From contig JAIPBU010000005.1 of the NCBI GenBank assembly GCA_021738535.1, positions 56,503 through 120,502 on the forward strand: a stretch of DNA of 64,000 bases, given 5' to 3'. Below, one piece after another: positions 41,495 to 49,556 of the stretch (the first letter of the stretch is position 1; each line of letters begins with the position of its first letter). This DNA is from Bacteroidales bacterium (lineage in GTDB: Bacteria > Bacteroidota > Bacteroidia > Bacteroidales > VadinHA17). The notes under the pieces were generated by a model. It did not search any database, was not told where the DNA came from, and saw only the letters and a list, made by a program, of their open reading frames with translations. Made by a program: the position numbers and the translations under genes.

Positions 41495-42188
41495 ACGGAT
41501 TATTCACCGAAACAGGCAGCACCTTCCCGTTAAAATACCTGTGACCGTTTTTAGCAAACCAGTAAATAAAACCAGCCATTTCTTCTGCATTCAGTGGTGC
41601 ATCATACCCTGGGAAAGCTGTATCAAGCATTTCAGTCTGTACCGCCCCTAGAGCAAGGCTGTTGAAAAATAAACCCTTACCCTCATATTCTGAACCAAGG
41701 CTTTCGGTAAGGTTTGCAATGGCGCCTTTAACAGCACTGTAAACTGACATACCCGGGTACCTTGAGCTGCCCTGGAATCCACCCATACTGCTGATGTTTA
41801 CAATATGAGCATTTTTGCTGAAGCTGTGTATAAGAGTTTTTGTTAGTAGCAAAGGACTTATGAAATGCGTCTCCGTCATCAGACGGATCTCATCTGTATT
41901 GAACTCATCAAATGGCTTGTGTATAAGCACACCTGCATTATTTATAAGTATGTCTACCCTGTTAAATGCCTTTTTTACCTCTTTTAAGAGTTTTTCAGGG
42001 CTTTTCAGGCTTTCGTTAAGGTCTGCTTCAATATAGCTGATATTATTGTTCGCAGAGCTTTTGCTAAGCTTGCTCAGCAATGAGCCTGACCTGGCAATTG
42101 CAAGTACATGATTGCTTTTGTCTTCCGCAAAGGCCAGTGTGGTCTCTTTTCCAATTCCTTTGCTTGCTCCCGTTATAATTATATTCAT
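41493..42188 (-). CDS. SDR family NAD(P)-dependent oxidoreductase
   Basis: A 231-residue short-chain dehydrogenase/reductase: cofactor loop TGASKGIGKETT, LINNAGVLI, and active-site YSAVKGAIANL, preceded by NISSMGG. The classical Ser-Tyr-Lys triad is complete. A substrate cannot be proposed; the nearest genes are a butyrate kinase across a repeat gap and an outer-membrane protein on the other strand. Confidence 0.88.
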   Translation of the reverse strand: MNIIITGASKGIGKETTLAFAEDKSNHVLAIARSGSLLSKLSKSSANNNISYIEADLNESLKSPEKLLKEVKKAFNRVDILINNAGVLIHKPFDEFNTDEIRLMTETHFISPLLLTKTLIHSFSKNAHIVNISSMGGFQGSSRYPGMSVYSAVKGAIANLTESLGSEYEGKGLFFNSLALGAVQTEMLDTAFPGYDAPLNAEEMAGFIYWFAKNGHRYFNGKVLPVSVNNP

Positions 42189-42256
42189 ATTACTTTTGAT
42201 AATTATTATTTCTATATTTCGTATAATTGCAGCTAAAGTTACGATTTTTAAAGTGT

Positions 42257-42865
42257 ATGCAGAAACTGATTAAACCCGGAAAGCGAAGAATTCCCAATGT
42301 CCCAAAAACTCTTTTCCTGGTCCTGGTAGTCATATTATTCAATACTATGCCTTCTGCAGGTCAGAGTATTGAACAAAGAAGCTCACGGCCGCCCTTGCGC
42401 GAAAGGATCTTCTACGGTGGTAGTTTTGGATTGCAGTTTGGAAATATTACTAATATAGAACTGTCACCCATCGTTGGAATATGGATGTTGCCGCGACTTT
42501 CAATTGCCGCAGGTCCGACATATCAATACTATAAAGATCCTTTTGGCAGGACAGATATTTATGGTGGAAGAAGTTTTTTTCGATTCATGTTTATACAGGA
42601 TATCAGCAAATTTATTCCCCTGGGATTGCCTGTAGGTTTCTATATTCAGGGCGAATATGAGGGTCTCAGCCTGGAAGCAGATTTTTGGACATCAGGCTTA
42701 CCCGCCGGCTCCAGACTGTGGGAGCATAATGTACTGGCCGGACTTGGTATCAGCCAGGCCCTGGGTATGAAATCATCAATGAACATTTCTTTTCTGTGGG
42801 TACTCACCCAACCCGGCTATGAAATCTATGATAATCCTGAAATACGAATTGATTTTGTTTTTTGA
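42257..42865 (+). CDS. Small outer-membrane beta-barrel-like protein, unrecognised
   Basis: I start it at the ATG at 42257; the frame could be extended to a TTG at 42227. The N-terminus is basic, then a hydrophobic signal ending ...MPSAGQS. The mature part of about 165 residues is made of short amphipathic strands (FYGGSFGLQFG, LSIAAGPTYQYY, VGFYIQGEYEGLSL, HNVLAGLGISQALG, MNISFLWVL) and ends in Phe (IRIDFVF), the usual barrel-assembly signature. No family name is recognised. It is transcribed alone. Confidence 0.65.
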   Translation: MQKLIKPGKRRIPNVPKTLFLVLVVILFNTMPSAGQSIEQRSSRPPLRERIFYGGSFGLQFGNITNIELSPIVGIWMLPRLSIAAGPTYQYYKDPFGRTDIYGGRSFFRFMFIQDISKFIPLGLPVGFYIQGEYEGLSLEADFWTSGLPAGSRLWEHNVLAGLGISQALGMKSSMNISFLWVLTQPGYEIYDNPEIRIDFVF

Positions 42866-42897
42866 TCCAGCTCACGTTTCAGGTTCTGTCAACTTTC

Positions 42898-42945
42898 CAT
42901 CAACCCAATAATCTACGATTCCATCAATCCATCATTCCATTTCCC
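42898..42945. repeat. Degenerate 'ATTCCATCAATCCA' word tract
   Basis: Imprecise repeats of CCATC/AATCCA words between two plus-strand genes. A similar tract occurs at 55083-55113. Confidence 0.5.
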
Positions 42946-42965
42946 GGATTTACCTTCCTTCCGGG

Positions 42966-42996
42966 TTGTCGAATTAAGTGTTAATCATTACATTTG
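42966..42996 (+). promoter_or_regulatory. Complete Bacteroidota promoter (TTG-N20-TACATTTG) for the SlyD gene
   Basis: TTG at 42966-42968, a 20-bp spacer and TACATTTG at 42989-42996, 37 bp before the ATG. Identical geometry to the pta promoter. Confidence 0.7.
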
Positions 42997-43033
42997 CCAC
43001 CTTTAATCATAAAACATTAACGTAAACATTATT

Positions 43034-43558
43034 ATGGTAATTGGAAAAGACAAGATGGTATCTCTCAGGTATGTTCTTAGAGAGGATAATCAAGACGGAT
43101 CAGTAGTTGAAGAGCTTAGTAAGGATAATCCCCTGCAGTTTCTCTACGGAGCAGGCCAGATGTTGCCTCACTTTGAATCTAACCTGGCCGATCTTTCCGA
43201 AGGAGACAATTTCGAGTTTAAGCTGAGCTCTGAGGATGCTTACGGAGATAAAAGGGACGAATTAATAGTAGATCTGCCCATGTCTGTATTCGAAGTAGAT
43301 GGCAAAGTGGATGAAAACCTGGTGAAAATTGGCAACCAGGTACCTATGGCTGATTCCCAGGGCAGAAGACTGGTTGGTACCGTTCTTTCACTCACTGATG
43401 CTGCTGTAAAAATGGATTTTAATCATCCCATGGCAGGAACGAACTTACATTTTACCGGTGAAATATTGTCAGTTCGCGATGCAACTGACGAGGAGCTTAA
43501 CCAGCAGGGTGGCGGTTGCAGCGATTGTGGTGATGAAGGATCCTGCCAGGGTTGTTAA
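43034..43558 (+). CDS. slyD: FKBP-type peptidyl-prolyl isomerase, SlyD-like
   Basis: A 174-residue cytoplasmic foldase and metallochaperone of the SlyD type. The FKBP half is split by an insert-in-flap domain: PLQFLYGAGQMLPHFESNL and EDAYGDK, then the IF domain, then DFNHPMAGTNLHFTGEI, the family hallmark. The C-terminal tail GGGCSDCGDEGSCQGC is Cys-rich and likely binds metal, replacing the His-rich tail of the E. coli protein. It has its own strong promoter and a terminator that overlaps its stop codon. Confidence 0.93.
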   Translation: MVIGKDKMVSLRYVLREDNQDGSVVEELSKDNPLQFLYGAGQMLPHFESNLADLSEGDNFEFKLSSEDAYGDKRDELIVDLPMSVFEVDGKVDENLVKIGNQVPMADSQGRRLVGTVLSLTDAAVKMDFNHPMAGTNLHFTGEILSVRDATDEELNQQGGGCSDCGDEGSCQGC

Positions 43559-43577
43559 ATAACAGCCTGGTTTTATT
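43546..43577 (+). terminator. Terminator overlapping the slyD stop codon
   Basis: CCAGG and TGTT pair with AACA and CCTGG around AAAT, followed by TTTTATT. The 5' arm lies within the last slyD codons. Confidence 0.65.
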
Positions 43578-43627
43578 AAATATGCTGTAGAATATCTTTC
43601 AGTAATTCCTTGAAGGATAATAATGCC

Positions 43628-43635
43628 TATTTTTG
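43628..43635 (+). promoter_or_regulatory. -7 element (TATTTTTG) for the DAACS pair
   Basis: TATTTTTG lies 39 bp before the ATG at 43675 and overlaps the upstream TTG (43633) of the same frame, arguing for the shorter protein. Confidence 0.45.
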
Positions 43636-43674
43636 GTATTCTTATTAACTGGTGTTAAATCATTTTGTACTTCT

Positions 43675-44985
43675 ATGAAGCTGAAAATAAAAAAATACCC
43701 CCTGTGGCTAAAGATTATCTTTGGCATGGTGCTGGGTATAATATGGGGACTGGTCGCGGTCAGGACAGGTTTGACAGAGTTTACTGCAGACTGGGTAAAA
43801 CCCTGGGGTACGATATTTATCAAGTTACTTAAGCTGGTTGCAGTTCCCCTGATATTTGTTTCCCTGGTTAAAGGGATTACCAGTATTACTGATATAACAA
43901 AGCTATCAAGAATAGGAGCAAAGACCCTCGGTCTTTATATTGCTTCTACAGTTATATCCATTGTTTTCGGTTTGCTGATTGTGAATACTGTAAAACCCGG
44001 AAATGCTTTCAGCCAGGAGAAAAGGCAGGAATTTCAGCTGCAGTTTGAAAATAATGTGAAAGAATCAGAGGATATTGCAATTACGGTTAAAGACCGCTCT
44101 CCCCTGGATTTCTTTGTTGATATGGTCCCTGATAATATTATTAAGGCCAGCGGCGACAATTCAAATATGCTGCAGGTCATATTCTTTTCATTACTCTTTG
44201 CCATTGCAATAATTGTGCTGGAAGCTAAAAAGGTAAAAGTTGTTAAAGATCTTTTTGACGGGCTTAATGATATTATTCTAAAGATAGTTGATATAATAAT
44301 GCGCTTTGCACCATTCGGGGTATTTGCATTGTTATCTGCCCTTATAACAGAATTCTCAGGAGATGCTCAGCTATTCGTTGCTCTGGGCAAATATGCAGCT
44401 CTTACAATCGCCGGATTACTAGCAATGATCTTCGGACTATATCCTCTTTATGTTAGATTATTCAGTAAGGTCCCGGTAAAATCGTTTTACAGGAACCTCC
44501 TGCCGGTACAAATGGTGGCATTTTCAACAAGCTCAAGTGCAGCAACATTGCCGGTAACCCTGAAACAGTGTACACAAAAGCTTAAGATATCCCGCAGCGT
44601 GGCAAATTTTGTCCTTCCTGTTGGTGTTACAATAAACATGGATGGCTCCTCTTTCTACCAGGCAGTGTCAGCCGTCTTTATTGCTCAGGTATTTGGACTT
44701 GACCTTACACTTTCCCAGCAGGTTACTATTGTGCTTACTGCTACACTTGCTTCTATTGGGGCGCCCGGTGTGCCCGGCGGAGCAGTGATCATGCTGGTTA
44801 TTGTTCTGAGCTCTGTTGGAATACCGGCAGAAGGACTGGCACTTATAATGGGTGTGGAAAGGCCGCTGGACATGATGAGAACAATAGCAAATGTAACAGG
44901 AGACTCGGCTGTGACAAGCATCGTTGCTTCATCAGAAAATGAAGTTGGGGTGGAGGATATCGATGAAAACTATGATGACGATTAG
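43675..44985 (+). CDS. Dicarboxylate/amino acid:cation symporter (first of tandem pair)
   Basis: Inner-membrane Na+ or H+-coupled importer of the DAACS (GltP/GltPh) family for glutamate, aspartate or C4-dicarboxylates. From the ATG at 43675 the protein is 436 residues (MKLKIKKYPLWLK), aligned with the start of the next gene; a TTG at 43633 would add 14 residues within the promoter. Signatures: LIFVSLVKGITSITD, the Ser-rich hairpin AFSTSSSAATLPVT, NMDGSSFYQAV and IGAPGVPGGAVIM. The tail EDIDENYDDD is acidic. The paralogue starts 15 bp downstream. Confidence 0.92.
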   Translation: MKLKIKKYPLWLKIIFGMVLGIIWGLVAVRTGLTEFTADWVKPWGTIFIKLLKLVAVPLIFVSLVKGITSITDITKLSRIGAKTLGLYIASTVISIVFGLLIVNTVKPGNAFSQEKRQEFQLQFENNVKESEDIAITVKDRSPLDFFVDMVPDNIIKASGDNSNMLQVIFFSLLFAIAIIVLEAKKVKVVKDLFDGLNDIILKIVDIIMRFAPFGVFALLSALITEFSGDAQLFVALGKYAALTIAGLLAMIFGLYPLYVRLFSKVPVKSFYRNLLPVQMVAFSTSSSAATLPVTLKQCTQKLKISRSVANFVLPVGVTINMDGSSFYQAVSAVFIAQVFGLDLTLSQQVTIVLTATLASIGAPGVPGGAVIMLVIVLSSVGIPAEGLALIMGVERPLDMMRTIANVTGDSAVTSIVASSENEVGVEDIDENYDDD

Positions 44986-45000
44986 AAAAAAAAATAGTCT

Positions 45001-46278
45001 ATGTTGAAAAAAATGCCACTATGGGCAAAAATAATAATAGGAATGGTTCTCGGGTTAATCTGGGGTATGATAGCAACCCGTACAGGCCTGGAAGAAATAA
45101 CCCTGGATTGGATAAAACCCTGGGGAACAATATTTCTTAAACTCCTGAAACTTATTGCAGTTCCTCTTATTTTTGTATCTCTTGTCAAGGGAGTTTCCAG
45201 TCTGACCGATATATCAAAACTGTCACGCATAGGCATAAAAACTGTTTCATATTATATCGTTTCTACCCTTATAGCAACTACCTTCGGTCTTTTCCTGGTA
45301 AACATTGTGGATCCAGGTGATACATTCCCTGAGGAGAAGAGAATGGAATACATGGAAGAGTGGCAGGGGGAAGTCAGCGAGAGCCAGCTACTCGCGGAAT
45401 CAAGTGATACATCCCCCCTGAGATTCATAGTTGATATGGTGCCCGATAATATAATAGGAGCAATGGGAGATAACTCCAAAATGCTGCAGATTATATTTTT
45501 TGCAATACTCTTTGCTATTGCAATGGTGCTGGTTAAGGAAGAAAAAGTAAGAACTGTACGATGGATATTCGATGGCCTAAATGATATTATTATTAAGATT
45601 ATCGAGCTTATAATGAAATTTGCCCCCTGGGGAGTATTTGCCCTGCTTGCCGGTGTTGTAGTTGATTTTGCAGGCGATACAGATATATTCCTTGCTCTCG
45701 GAAAGTATTTTACTACCGTGCTGGTCGGACTATTCCTGCTTATTATTGGCCTTTATCCGCTCTATCTTAAGATTTTTACAAAGAATATCCCCATACGTAA
45801 ATTCCTCAGAGCCATATTGCCTGCCCAGATGGTTGCCTTCTCAACAAGCTCAAGTGCCGCAGCACTGCCTGTGACTATGCGACAAAATACCGAGGAGCTG
45901 GGAGTCTCAGATGAAGTGTCAAACTTCGTTCTGCCGGTAGGAGTAACCATCAATATGGATGCAACAGCTTTCTACCAGTCAGTGGCAGCAATATTCATAG
46001 CCCAGGTTTATGGTATTGATCTTACTATAGCACAACAACTTACTATTGTTCTAACAGCAACATTATCGTCAATAGGATCACCAGGAGTGCCGGGAGGTAG
46101 CATAGTACTTGTAATTATGGTGCTTACATCGGTTGGATTACCGGTTGAAGGTCTTGCCCTTATCCTGGGAGTAGACAGACCCCTTGATATGCTGAGATCA
46201 TCAGTTAACCTGACAGGAGACTCAACAATAGCAAATATTATTAATTACAGCGAGGAAAAAAGAAACGGCAAAGAATAA
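45001..46278 (+). CDS. Dicarboxylate/amino acid:cation symporter (second of tandem pair)
   Basis: A 425-residue DAACS protein strongly alike to the preceding gene along its full length, clearly a tandem duplicate: KIIIGMVLGLIWGMIATRTG, LIFVSLVKGVSSLTDISKLS, AFSTSSSAAALPVT and GSPGVPGGSIVLV. Near the substrate site it reads NMDATAFYQSV where the first copy has NMDGSSFYQAV, so the two may prefer different substrates. Cotranscribed with the first copy by spacing. Confidence 0.92.
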   Translation: MLKKMPLWAKIIIGMVLGLIWGMIATRTGLEEITLDWIKPWGTIFLKLLKLIAVPLIFVSLVKGVSSLTDISKLSRIGIKTVSYYIVSTLIATTFGLFLVNIVDPGDTFPEEKRMEYMEEWQGEVSESQLLAESSDTSPLRFIVDMVPDNIIGAMGDNSKMLQIIFFAILFAIAMVLVKEEKVRTVRWIFDGLNDIIIKIIELIMKFAPWGVFALLAGVVVDFAGDTDIFLALGKYFTTVLVGLFLLIIGLYPLYLKIFTKNIPIRKFLRAILPAQMVAFSTSSSAAALPVTMRQNTEELGVSDEVSNFVLPVGVTINMDATAFYQSVAAIFIAQVYGIDLTIAQQLTIVLTATLSSIGSPGVPGGSIVLVIMVLTSVGLPVEGLALILGVDRPLDMLRSSVNLTGDSTIANIINYSEEKRNGKE

Positions 46279-46677
46279 GCAAAAAGAGGATAATATATAG
46301 AAAAGATCTGTTCTATTGCTTATAAACGATTGATATAACAAGTATCCTCCTTCTAATACACTTTTTTTCCCGAATTCTCCTGTTTTATACTGGCATATAT
46401 CTAATTGATTTACTTAATATATTGATCAAAGTTATTGTTTATCAGTAAAATAAAGATCAAAAACACATATTTTAAGCCTTCCTGGTTGCAATAATTGTAC
46501 AAGAGTAGAGTAGAGGTATTGAAAATTACATCTCTCCGATCTTTAAAAATAACATCTTCCTGTAAACTTAGTAAGCCGGAACAAGAATTGATTATTTACA
46601 CTCGCTGCATTAATAATAAATATTCTGTTACTAAGTAGTAATGTTTATAAATGTGAAATTTTAAGGTAGATCTCACT
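46279..46677. other. AT-rich gap after the symporter pair, no gene
   Basis: No credible reading frame or RNA fold. GAGGATA near 46286 and TATCCTC near 46343 could pair, but the later T-run (from 46362) is not adjacent, so I do not call a terminator. Confidence 0.4.
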
Positions 46678-46689
46678 TTACACATGGAA
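46678..46689. promoter_or_regulatory. Operator-like palindrome TTACA-CA-TGGAA (one mismatch)
   Basis: First member of the upstream group of TTACA-N2-TGTAA sites; 9 of 10 half-site bases match. Confidence 0.4.
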
Positions 46690-46711
46690 ATAATTACAAA
46701 AAGCAGCCTAT

Positions 46712-46723
46712 TTACAGATGTAA
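46712..46723. promoter_or_regulatory. Operator-like palindrome TTACA-GA-TGTAA
   Basis: Perfect TTACA-N2-TGTAA, identical in its spacer to the site at 47088-47099. Confidence 0.5.
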
Positions 46724-46754
46724 GCACTAAATTTATCACTGCAATATGAACAAT

Positions 46755-46766
46755 TAACACATGTAA
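46755..46766. promoter_or_regulatory. Operator-like palindrome TAACA-CA-TGTAA (one mismatch)
   Basis: 9 of 10 half-site bases match; 25 bp from the next site, similar to the spacing in the promoter-proximal group. Confidence 0.4.
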
Positions 46767-46779
46767 ATACACTACATCA

Positions 46780-46791
46780 TCACAGATGTGA
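46780..46791. promoter_or_regulatory. Operator-like palindrome TCACA-GA-TGTGA
   Basis: A symmetric variant of the array motif: both half-sites have C/G in place of T/A, so the symmetry is retained. It also resembles a CRP-type half-site pair with a short spacer. Confidence 0.4.
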
Positions 46792-47030
46792 ATTTAAATG
46801 ATTGTATTTCCTAAAATCTTATATAACGCTATATATCAATATTATAAGACTATTATATAAAGTATAACTATATATAATTATGTAATATTATGTAAATTGT
46901 GATTAGAAACAGGTAATATATCCTTATTATGCCTTAAATACCAGTGATATATGTATCTAAATTAAACCAGGAGATCAATATCCCAGTATTTCTCAATGAA
47001 CAGTGTAACAATAATATAGATATTATAGCA
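46792..47030. other. Very AT-rich gap between the two operator groups
   Basis: Runs of TATATA-type sequence (46850-46900) with a few TGTAA half-sites; no gene seen. Likely flexible or easily melted DNA. Confidence 0.35.
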
Positions 47031-47044
47031 TTACATAGCTGTAA
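47031..47044. promoter_or_regulatory. Operator-like palindrome TTACA-TAGC-TGTAA (4-bp spacer)
   Basis: Both half-sites are perfect but the spacer is 4 instead of 2 bp. Confidence 0.4.
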
Positions 47045-47064
47045 TTGTAGAAAACAACGGTAAG

Positions 47065-47076
47065 TTACAATTGTAA
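47065..47076. promoter_or_regulatory. Operator-like palindrome TTACA-AT-TGTAA
   Basis: Perfect site, 23 bp from the next perfect site. Confidence 0.55.
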
Positions 47077-47087
47077 ATACCTTAAGA

Positions 47088-47099
47088 TTACAGATGTAA
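47088..47099. promoter_or_regulatory. Operator-like palindrome TTACA-GA-TGTAA
   Basis: Perfect site, 24 bp before the site that covers the -7 element; lies where the -33 region would be. Confidence 0.6.
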
Positions 47100-47111
47100 T
47101 AAAAATATTAT

Positions 47112-47123
47112 TTACATTTGTAA
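47112..47123 (+). promoter_or_regulatory. Operator-like palindrome TTACA-TT-TGTAA covering a -7 element
   Basis: A perfect site whose internal TACATTTG (47113-47120) is also a perfect TAnnTTTG -7 element, 21 bp before the ATG of the XRE gene. Binding here would block RNA polymerase, so autorepression is likely. Confidence 0.6.
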
Positions 47124-47141
47124 TGCATAAATTTTACAATT

Positions 47142-47582
47142 ATGAAAGACAGGATAAGGTTATTTCTTGAATCTGAGAACAAATCATCTTCACAGTTTGC
47201 TGCTGAAATAGGTGTCCAGGCATCAGGAGTATCTCATGTATTATCAGGAAGAAATAAGCCAAGCCTGGATTTTATTATTAAAATGCTTGATAGATATGAG
47301 AATCTGAATAATGAATGGCTGTTGTTTGGCAGGGGTGAGATGTACAAAAGTATGGAAGAACCTCGCATTGTTGAAGGATCATTAAGTTTCAATGATATCG
47401 ATAAGGAACCGGCACCGGGAAATATACCTGATTCTGAAGAAAGTGCTGAAAATCCGCCTGAAAGGGACTTTGCCAGCTCAAAAGATACTGAAAATAGTCA
47501 AACAGGCGATTACGAAGCGCGCTCAGAGAAGATAATCATTTTTTACAGTGATGGCACCTTCAGGGAGTATAATCCCCGCTAA
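47142..47582 (+). CDS. XRE-family HTH regulator of the conserved Bacteroidota type
   Basis: A 146-residue protein with an N-terminal lambda-repressor-like HTH (SSQFAAEIGVQASGVSHVL and SGRNKPSLDFIIKML, then NEWLLFGRGEMY), an acidic, Pro/Ser-rich linker of about 50 residues, and a C-terminal motif EKIIIFYSDGTFREYNP that recurs in this family across Bacteroidota. Its targets are unknown. The start codon lies just downstream of a run of TTACA-N2-TGTAA palindromes, one covering the -7 element, which suggests autoregulation. Family confident, function unknown. Confidence 0.9.
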   Translation: MKDRIRLFLESENKSSSQFAAEIGVQASGVSHVLSGRNKPSLDFIIKMLDRYENLNNEWLLFGRGEMYKSMEEPRIVEGSLSFNDIDKEPAPGNIPDSEESAENPPERDFASSKDTENSQTGDYEARSEKIIIFYSDGTFREYNPR

Positions 47583-47592
47583 AGGCTTTAAA

Positions 47593-47633
47593 ACGACTGA
47601 GAGGCTAAGTGACTTAGAGATGAAGTGACGAAG
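47593..47633. repeat. Word-repeat tract shared with 63375-63412 (opposite orientation)
   Basis: GACTGAGAGGCTAAGTGACTT and following bases match the reverse complement of the tract near 63.4 kb at 21 of the first 24 positions. Non-coding, directly after the XRE gene. Confidence 0.55.
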
Positions 47634-47670
47634 CTTCCCATTGCCAATTGCCAATTGACAATAATAAATA

Positions 47671-47724
47671 CCTTAGCCTTAGCCTTAGCCTTATCCTTAG
47701 CCTCAGCCTCAGCCTCAGCCTCAG
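47671..47724 (+). repeat. Hexanucleotide tandem repeat (CCTTAG then CCTCAG)
   Basis: Five CCTTAG-type units (one is CCTTAT) followed by four CCTCAG units, 54 bp in all, ending 56 bp before the pyrK -7 element. Unit-number changes would move in steps of 6 bp. Confidence 0.9.
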
Positions 47725-47779
47725 CCTAAAAATTAACTACTCCACGACTAAACACCACATAAAATTCCTCAATTTCCCT

Positions 47780-47787
47780 TATCTTTG
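47780..47787 (+). promoter_or_regulatory. -7 element (TATCTTTG) for pyrK-pyrD
   Basis: TATCTTTG, 17 bp before the pyrK ATG. No TTG at the usual -33 distance. Confidence 0.5.
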
Positions 47788-47804
47788 CACTCAAATTTCA
47801 GCTA

Positions 47805-48572
47805 ATGAGGACAGAGGATTTCCGGCTTCTTAAAAATAAGAGAATAACCCGTGATTATTTTGTAATGGATATTGTTGCTGATCAGCCGCTTCCGGATATA
47901 ATGCCGGGACAGTTTGTTCAGCTGAGAGTGGATAATAACAGGGAGACTTTTCTCAGGAGACCTATATCTGTTTATGATACAGATTACGCAAGGAATACCA
48001 TAAGTCTGCTTATTAAGGAGGTAGGTGCCGGTACACGAGCAATGTCGCAGCTAAGTGAAGGTGCTGTCGTAAACCTTGTTCATCCCCTTGGCAACAGCTT
48101 TACCCCGGGCGACCGCAATTCCAGGTCCCTGCTTGTAGGAGGTGGCGTAGGCGTTGCTCCAATGTTAATGCTGGGCAAATATTTTAAAAAAAGTGGGCTG
48201 GATTTTAAGTTTCTACTTGGATACCAGTCATCTGAGCATGTTATACAGAAAGAAAGATATGAACAGTACGGAGAAGTATTGATTAGTACAGATGATGGCA
48301 CAATGGGCCACAAAGGCCTGGTTACCAGTCATCCCGGCTTACTTGAAGGAGAATACGACCGTATTTATTGCTGCGGGCCGGAAATTATGATGAAAAAAGT
48401 GGCGGGGATAGCCCGTTCAGCCGGAAAATTTTGTGAAGTATCTCTTGAAAACACCATGGCCTGTGGCTATGGTGTTTGCCTGTGCTGTGTTGTGGAAACA
48501 GACAGGGGAAATATTTGTACCTGTACAGAGGGTCCCGTGTTTAATATAAATGAGTTAAAATGGCAGATCTGA
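47805..48572 (+). CDS. pyrK: Dihydroorotate dehydrogenase B electron-transfer subunit
   Basis: FAD and 2Fe-2S subunit passing electrons from dihydroorotate oxidation to NAD+. 255 residues: FAD site FLRRPISVYD, NAD-binding GGGVGVAPMLMLGKYF, CCGPEIMMK, and the cluster Cys in CGYGVCLCC followed by CTCTEGPVF. Its end overlaps the pyrD start by 13 bases, so translation is coupled. Upstream lies a hexanucleotide repeat and a -7 element. Confidence 0.96.
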   Translation: MRTEDFRLLKNKRITRDYFVMDIVADQPLPDIMPGQFVQLRVDNNRETFLRRPISVYDTDYARNTISLLIKEVGAGTRAMSQLSEGAVVNLVHPLGNSFTPGDRNSRSLLVGGGVGVAPMLMLGKYFKKSGLDFKFLLGYQSSEHVIQKERYEQYGEVLISTDDGTMGHKGLVTSHPGLLEGEYDRIYCCGPEIMMKKVAGIARSAGKFCEVSLENTMACGYGVCLCCVVETDRGNICTCTEGPVFNINELKWQI

Positions 48573-49474
48573 GTGTTGATATAGGAGGTCTTAAACTGAA
48601 AAACCCGGTTATGACAGCTTCGGGTACCTGTGGATTTGGTCCGGAAATGGAACCTTTTATTGATCCATCCGACCTTGGTGCTCTTGTCGTAAAAGGAACA
48701 ACTCTTAAAAACAGGGATGGAAATCCTTATCCCAGGATGGCGGAAACCCCTTCTGGTATGCTTAATTCAGTGGGTTTGCAGAACAAGGGTATAGATTACT
48801 TTAAGGAGTTTACTTATCCCCGCATTAAAAAATACAACACTTCAGTAATCATTAATGTGAATGGCAGTACTGTTGAGGACTATGTTGAACTTACAGAAAT
48901 TATCAATGATCTTGATGGTATTGATGCCATAGAGCTTAACATATCATGCCCAAATGTAAAAATGGGAGGGATGGTATTCGGCACTCATCTGCCTGCTGCA
49001 GAAAAGGTAATAAAAGCAGTCAGGAAGGTCTGTAAGAAAAGCATGATGGTGAAATTGTCTCCCAATGTTACCAGCATAACTGATTTTGCAAAACTGGCAG
49101 AGGCTGAAGGTGCAGATTCAATCTCCCTTATAAACACCCTGTTAGGCATGGCTGTCGACGCAAAAACAAGGAAGCCTGTATTATCCACTGTCACAGGAGG
49201 ATTGTCCGGCCCTGCAATAAAACCTGTTGCGCTTCGGATGGTCTGGCAGGTGGCAGCTGCCGTTAAAATACCGGTTATAGGGATAGGAGGGATCATGAAT
49301 GCAACAGATGCAGCTGAATTTATGATAGCAGGAGCTACGGCTGTGCAGGTTGGAACAGCCATGTTTATTGAACCCACGGCCGCTGTGGATATAGTAAAAG
49401 GTCTGGACAAATACCTTGATGATTACGGATTTGACAAAGCAACGGACCTGATATCCACACTGGATAAACAATAG
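48560..49474 (+). CDS. pyrD: Dihydroorotate dehydrogenase B catalytic subunit
   Basis: FMN enzyme oxidising dihydroorotate to orotate in pyrimidine synthesis; class 1B, working with PyrK and NAD+. 304 residues: NPVMTASGTCGFG, VVKGTTLKNRDGNP, GMLNSVGLQNKG, INVNGST, ELNISCPNVK, MVKLSPN, and the C-terminal phosphate-binding IPVIGIGGI and GATAVQVGTAMF. Overlaps pyrK, as in the usual operon. Confidence 0.97.
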   Translation: MADLSVDIGGLKLKNPVMTASGTCGFGPEMEPFIDPSDLGALVVKGTTLKNRDGNPYPRMAETPSGMLNSVGLQNKGIDYFKEFTYPRIKKYNTSVIINVNGSTVEDYVELTEIINDLDGIDAIELNISCPNVKMGGMVFGTHLPAAEKVIKAVRKVCKKSMMVKLSPNVTSITDFAKLAEAEGADSISLINTLLGMAVDAKTRKPVLSTVTGGLSGPAIKPVALRMVWQVAAAVKIPVIGIGGIMNATDAAEFMIAGATAVQVGTAMFIEPTAAVDIVKGLDKYLDDYGFDKATDLISTLDKQ

Positions 49475-49556
49475 TGCAATTTCATTTGGCGTTTACTTAT
49501 AATTTAATAAATTTAAGGCCTTTTTGTTAGTGAACTATTATTAAATTCGATACATT

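Noticed and set aside
41183..41533. Two overlapping plus-strand frames of 77 and 116 codons
   Set aside because: They translate the minisatellite and T-rich tract; repeated peptides reflect repeat periodicity, not a protein.
46279..47141. Replication origin in the AT-rich gap
   Set aside because: No DnaA-box cluster (TTATCCACA-like) was seen, and the palindromes are TTACA-N2-TGTAA instead.
47648..47833. 61-codon frame with Leu-Ser repeats
   Set aside because: Product of the CCTTAG/CCTCAG tract; it runs out of frame into pyrK.
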